From: Balneolaceae bacterium
GTDB taxonomy: Bacteria; Bacteroidota; Rhodothermia; Balneolales; Balneolaceae
Direction: 5' to 3'
Assembly: GCA_021767245.1 (NCBI GenBank)
Contig: JAASTO010000158.1
Coordinates: 1 to 6,288, forward strand
Length of the DNA: 6,288 nt
Under the pieces are notes generated by a model, which did not search any database, was not told where the DNA came from, and worked only from the letters and a program-made list of their open reading frames with translations. This document shows, in pieces, positions 5,929 through 6,288 of the stretch; position 1 is the stretch's first letter, and each line of letters opens with the position of its first letter. A program made the position numbers and the translations under genes.

Positions 5929-6031
5929 AACAGATGTGAAAGCATTATTGTTTTGCAGACGGTCATATTAAAATCGTTTGAATCGAGCCTCATGAGATCG
6001 TGATAAGTCACTGCTGGATCCAGGCCAAAGG

Positions 6032-6060
6032 TGCATTTTATAGAGATAGCTGCATTTTTA
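6032..6060. repeat. direct repeat TGCATTTT(T)A, 19-base period
   Basis: TGCATTTTA at 6032-6040 and TGCATTTTTA at 6051-6060 repeat with a 19-base offset, close to two DNA helix turns, so both would face the same side of the helix. They lie about 130-160 bases before the aminotransferase start. A regulator site is possible; chance similarity in AT-rich DNA is also possible. Confidence 0.3.
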
Positions 6061-6104
6061 GAACATCTCAGACCAAGTGAACATATTTTTTTTAATACCT
6101 TCTC

Positions 6105-6123
6105 TGTATGAATAGTGCATACA
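6105..6123. promoter_or_regulatory. operator-like dyad TGTATG-N7-CATACA
   Basis: A perfect 6-bp inverted repeat with a 7-base spacer sits 70 bases before the aminotransferase start, and the half-site TGTATG recurs at 6170-6175. The 19-base size and the location fit a dimeric transcription-factor site controlling the aminotransferase gene. No promoter boxes are clear enough to say whether it would activate or repress. Confidence 0.35.
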
Positions 6124-6192
6124 ATTATTTATAGATAACTGTCAAAAGGTGAGTTATTCTTCTGTTTTATGTATGTTCTTGCTAAAAATTAA

Positions 6193-6288
6193 ATGGCACA
6201 CGGCACCCATAACGCATTGGATGATCCGAGGAATGAAAATGTCCTCATCTACATAAATGGAGAGTTAAAAACACGCTCTGAGGCTAAG
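6193..6288 (+). CDS. class IV aminotransferase, branched-chain type (5' part only)
   Basis: The first 32 codons run open to the window end. After a polar 16-residue N-terminus (MAHGTHNALDDPRNEN) comes VLIYINGELKTRSEAK (17-32), the recognisable opening of fold-type IV PLP aminotransferases such as IlvE, in which the strand V-x-I-Y-x-N-G and the segment E-A-K lead into the SVFDHGFLYGDGVFEGIR region. That region, the catalytic Lys and the PLP-phosphate loop lie outside the window. An in-frame TAA directly before the ATG (6190-6192) rules out a longer start. A start slightly downstream is unlikely because no ATG or GTG offers the same strand. No clear ribosome binding site is visible. IlvE (Val/Leu/Ile transamination) is the likeliest role; D-amino-acid transaminase or aminodeoxychorismate lyase share this opening. 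It is separated from the upstream run by the strong terminator, so it starts a new unit. Confidence 0.82.
   Translation, partial: MAHGTHNALDDPRNENVLIYINGELKTRSEAK

Larger units (their letters stand above)
5682..6192. other. 511-base intergenic region without a gene
   Basis: No reading frame of useful length or with protein-like content is visible in the forward frames; the longest ATG-started frame I traced is a 9-codon string at 6108-6134. Two zones differ. Zone one (about 5690-5930) is dense in inverted repeats and ends in two consecutive terminator-like hairpins. Zone two (5930-6192) is AT-rich, with several short dyads and a direct repeat, and leads to the aminotransferase start. No tRNA, SRP, tmRNA or RNase P signature was recognised. 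Confidence 0.8.

Noticed and set aside
6108..6134. A short reading frame MNSAYNYL as a leader peptide for attenuation of the aminotransferase gene
   Set aside because: It contains only one Leu and no Ile or Val, and no terminator/antiterminator pair follows it before 6193.
5682..6192. A search for tRNA, tmRNA, SRP RNA, CRISPR repeats or an insertion sequence in the noncoding region
   Set aside because: No cloverleaf, CCA end, SRP core, regularly spaced identical repeats, or transposase with flanking inverted repeats could be found.

Overview
The window is a bacterial chromosomal segment of moderate GC content. Seven intact genes all read on the + strand, followed by a noncoding stretch of about 500 bases and the first 32 codons of an eighth gene. 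The protein set suggests the Bacteroidota/Balneolota side of the tree: a 331-residue adenosine-kinase-like PfkB protein, a SemiSWEET, a periplasmic glycosylasparaginase with a Tat-like leader, an NTF2-like protein of a type I associate with Bacteroidota, and a 2Fe-2S-free flavodoxin-reductase-type flavoprotein. A Balneolaceae-like marine bacterium is my best guess, made by eye and not by search.

Layout. Positions 1-85 are a short leader that may hold the tail of an upstream gene. Positions 86-1932 hold a tight group: PfkB/adenosine kinase, then SemiSWEET after a 6-base gap, then RdgB/HAM1 inosine/xanthosine triphosphate pyrophosphatase, which overlaps SemiSWEET by 4 bases (ATGA). After 57 bases comes a second group at 1990-4944: glycosylasparaginase, a Na+/solute symporter (SSS/SLC5) starting 2 bases after the asparaginase stop, and an NTF2/SnoaL-like protein overlapping the symporter by 14 bases. 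A FAD/NAD(P)H oxidoreductase follows at 5010-5681, 65 bases further on. Because no gap exceeds 65 bases and no convincing terminator occurs before 5850, positions 86-5681 may be one transcription unit or two or three overlapping ones.

Positions 5682-6192 carry no gene. The first half (about 5696-5930) is rich in inverted repeats and ends in two consecutive intrinsic-terminator-like hairpins, the second of which is very strong (14 bp, 3-base loop, T-rich tail). The second half (5930-6192) is AT-rich, with several short dyads, and is presumably the promoter region of the next gene. That gene starts at 6193 and encodes a class IV (branched-chain-type) aminotransferase cut off by the window end.

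How the genes work together. Adenosine kinase and RdgB both act on purine nucleosides/nucleotides (salvage, and removal of deaminated dNTPs). Glycosylasparaginase and the SSS symporter are likely to be co-translated and could link periplasmic release of a small product to Na+-driven uptake. The NTF2-like protein and the flavin reductase have no assignable substrate. Most of the region looks like ordinary housekeeping. I see no mobile element, CRISPR array, tRNA or rRNA. The parts that deserve a second look are the structured noncoding segment, the asparaginase-symporter pairing, and the SemiSWEET binding-site deviation.
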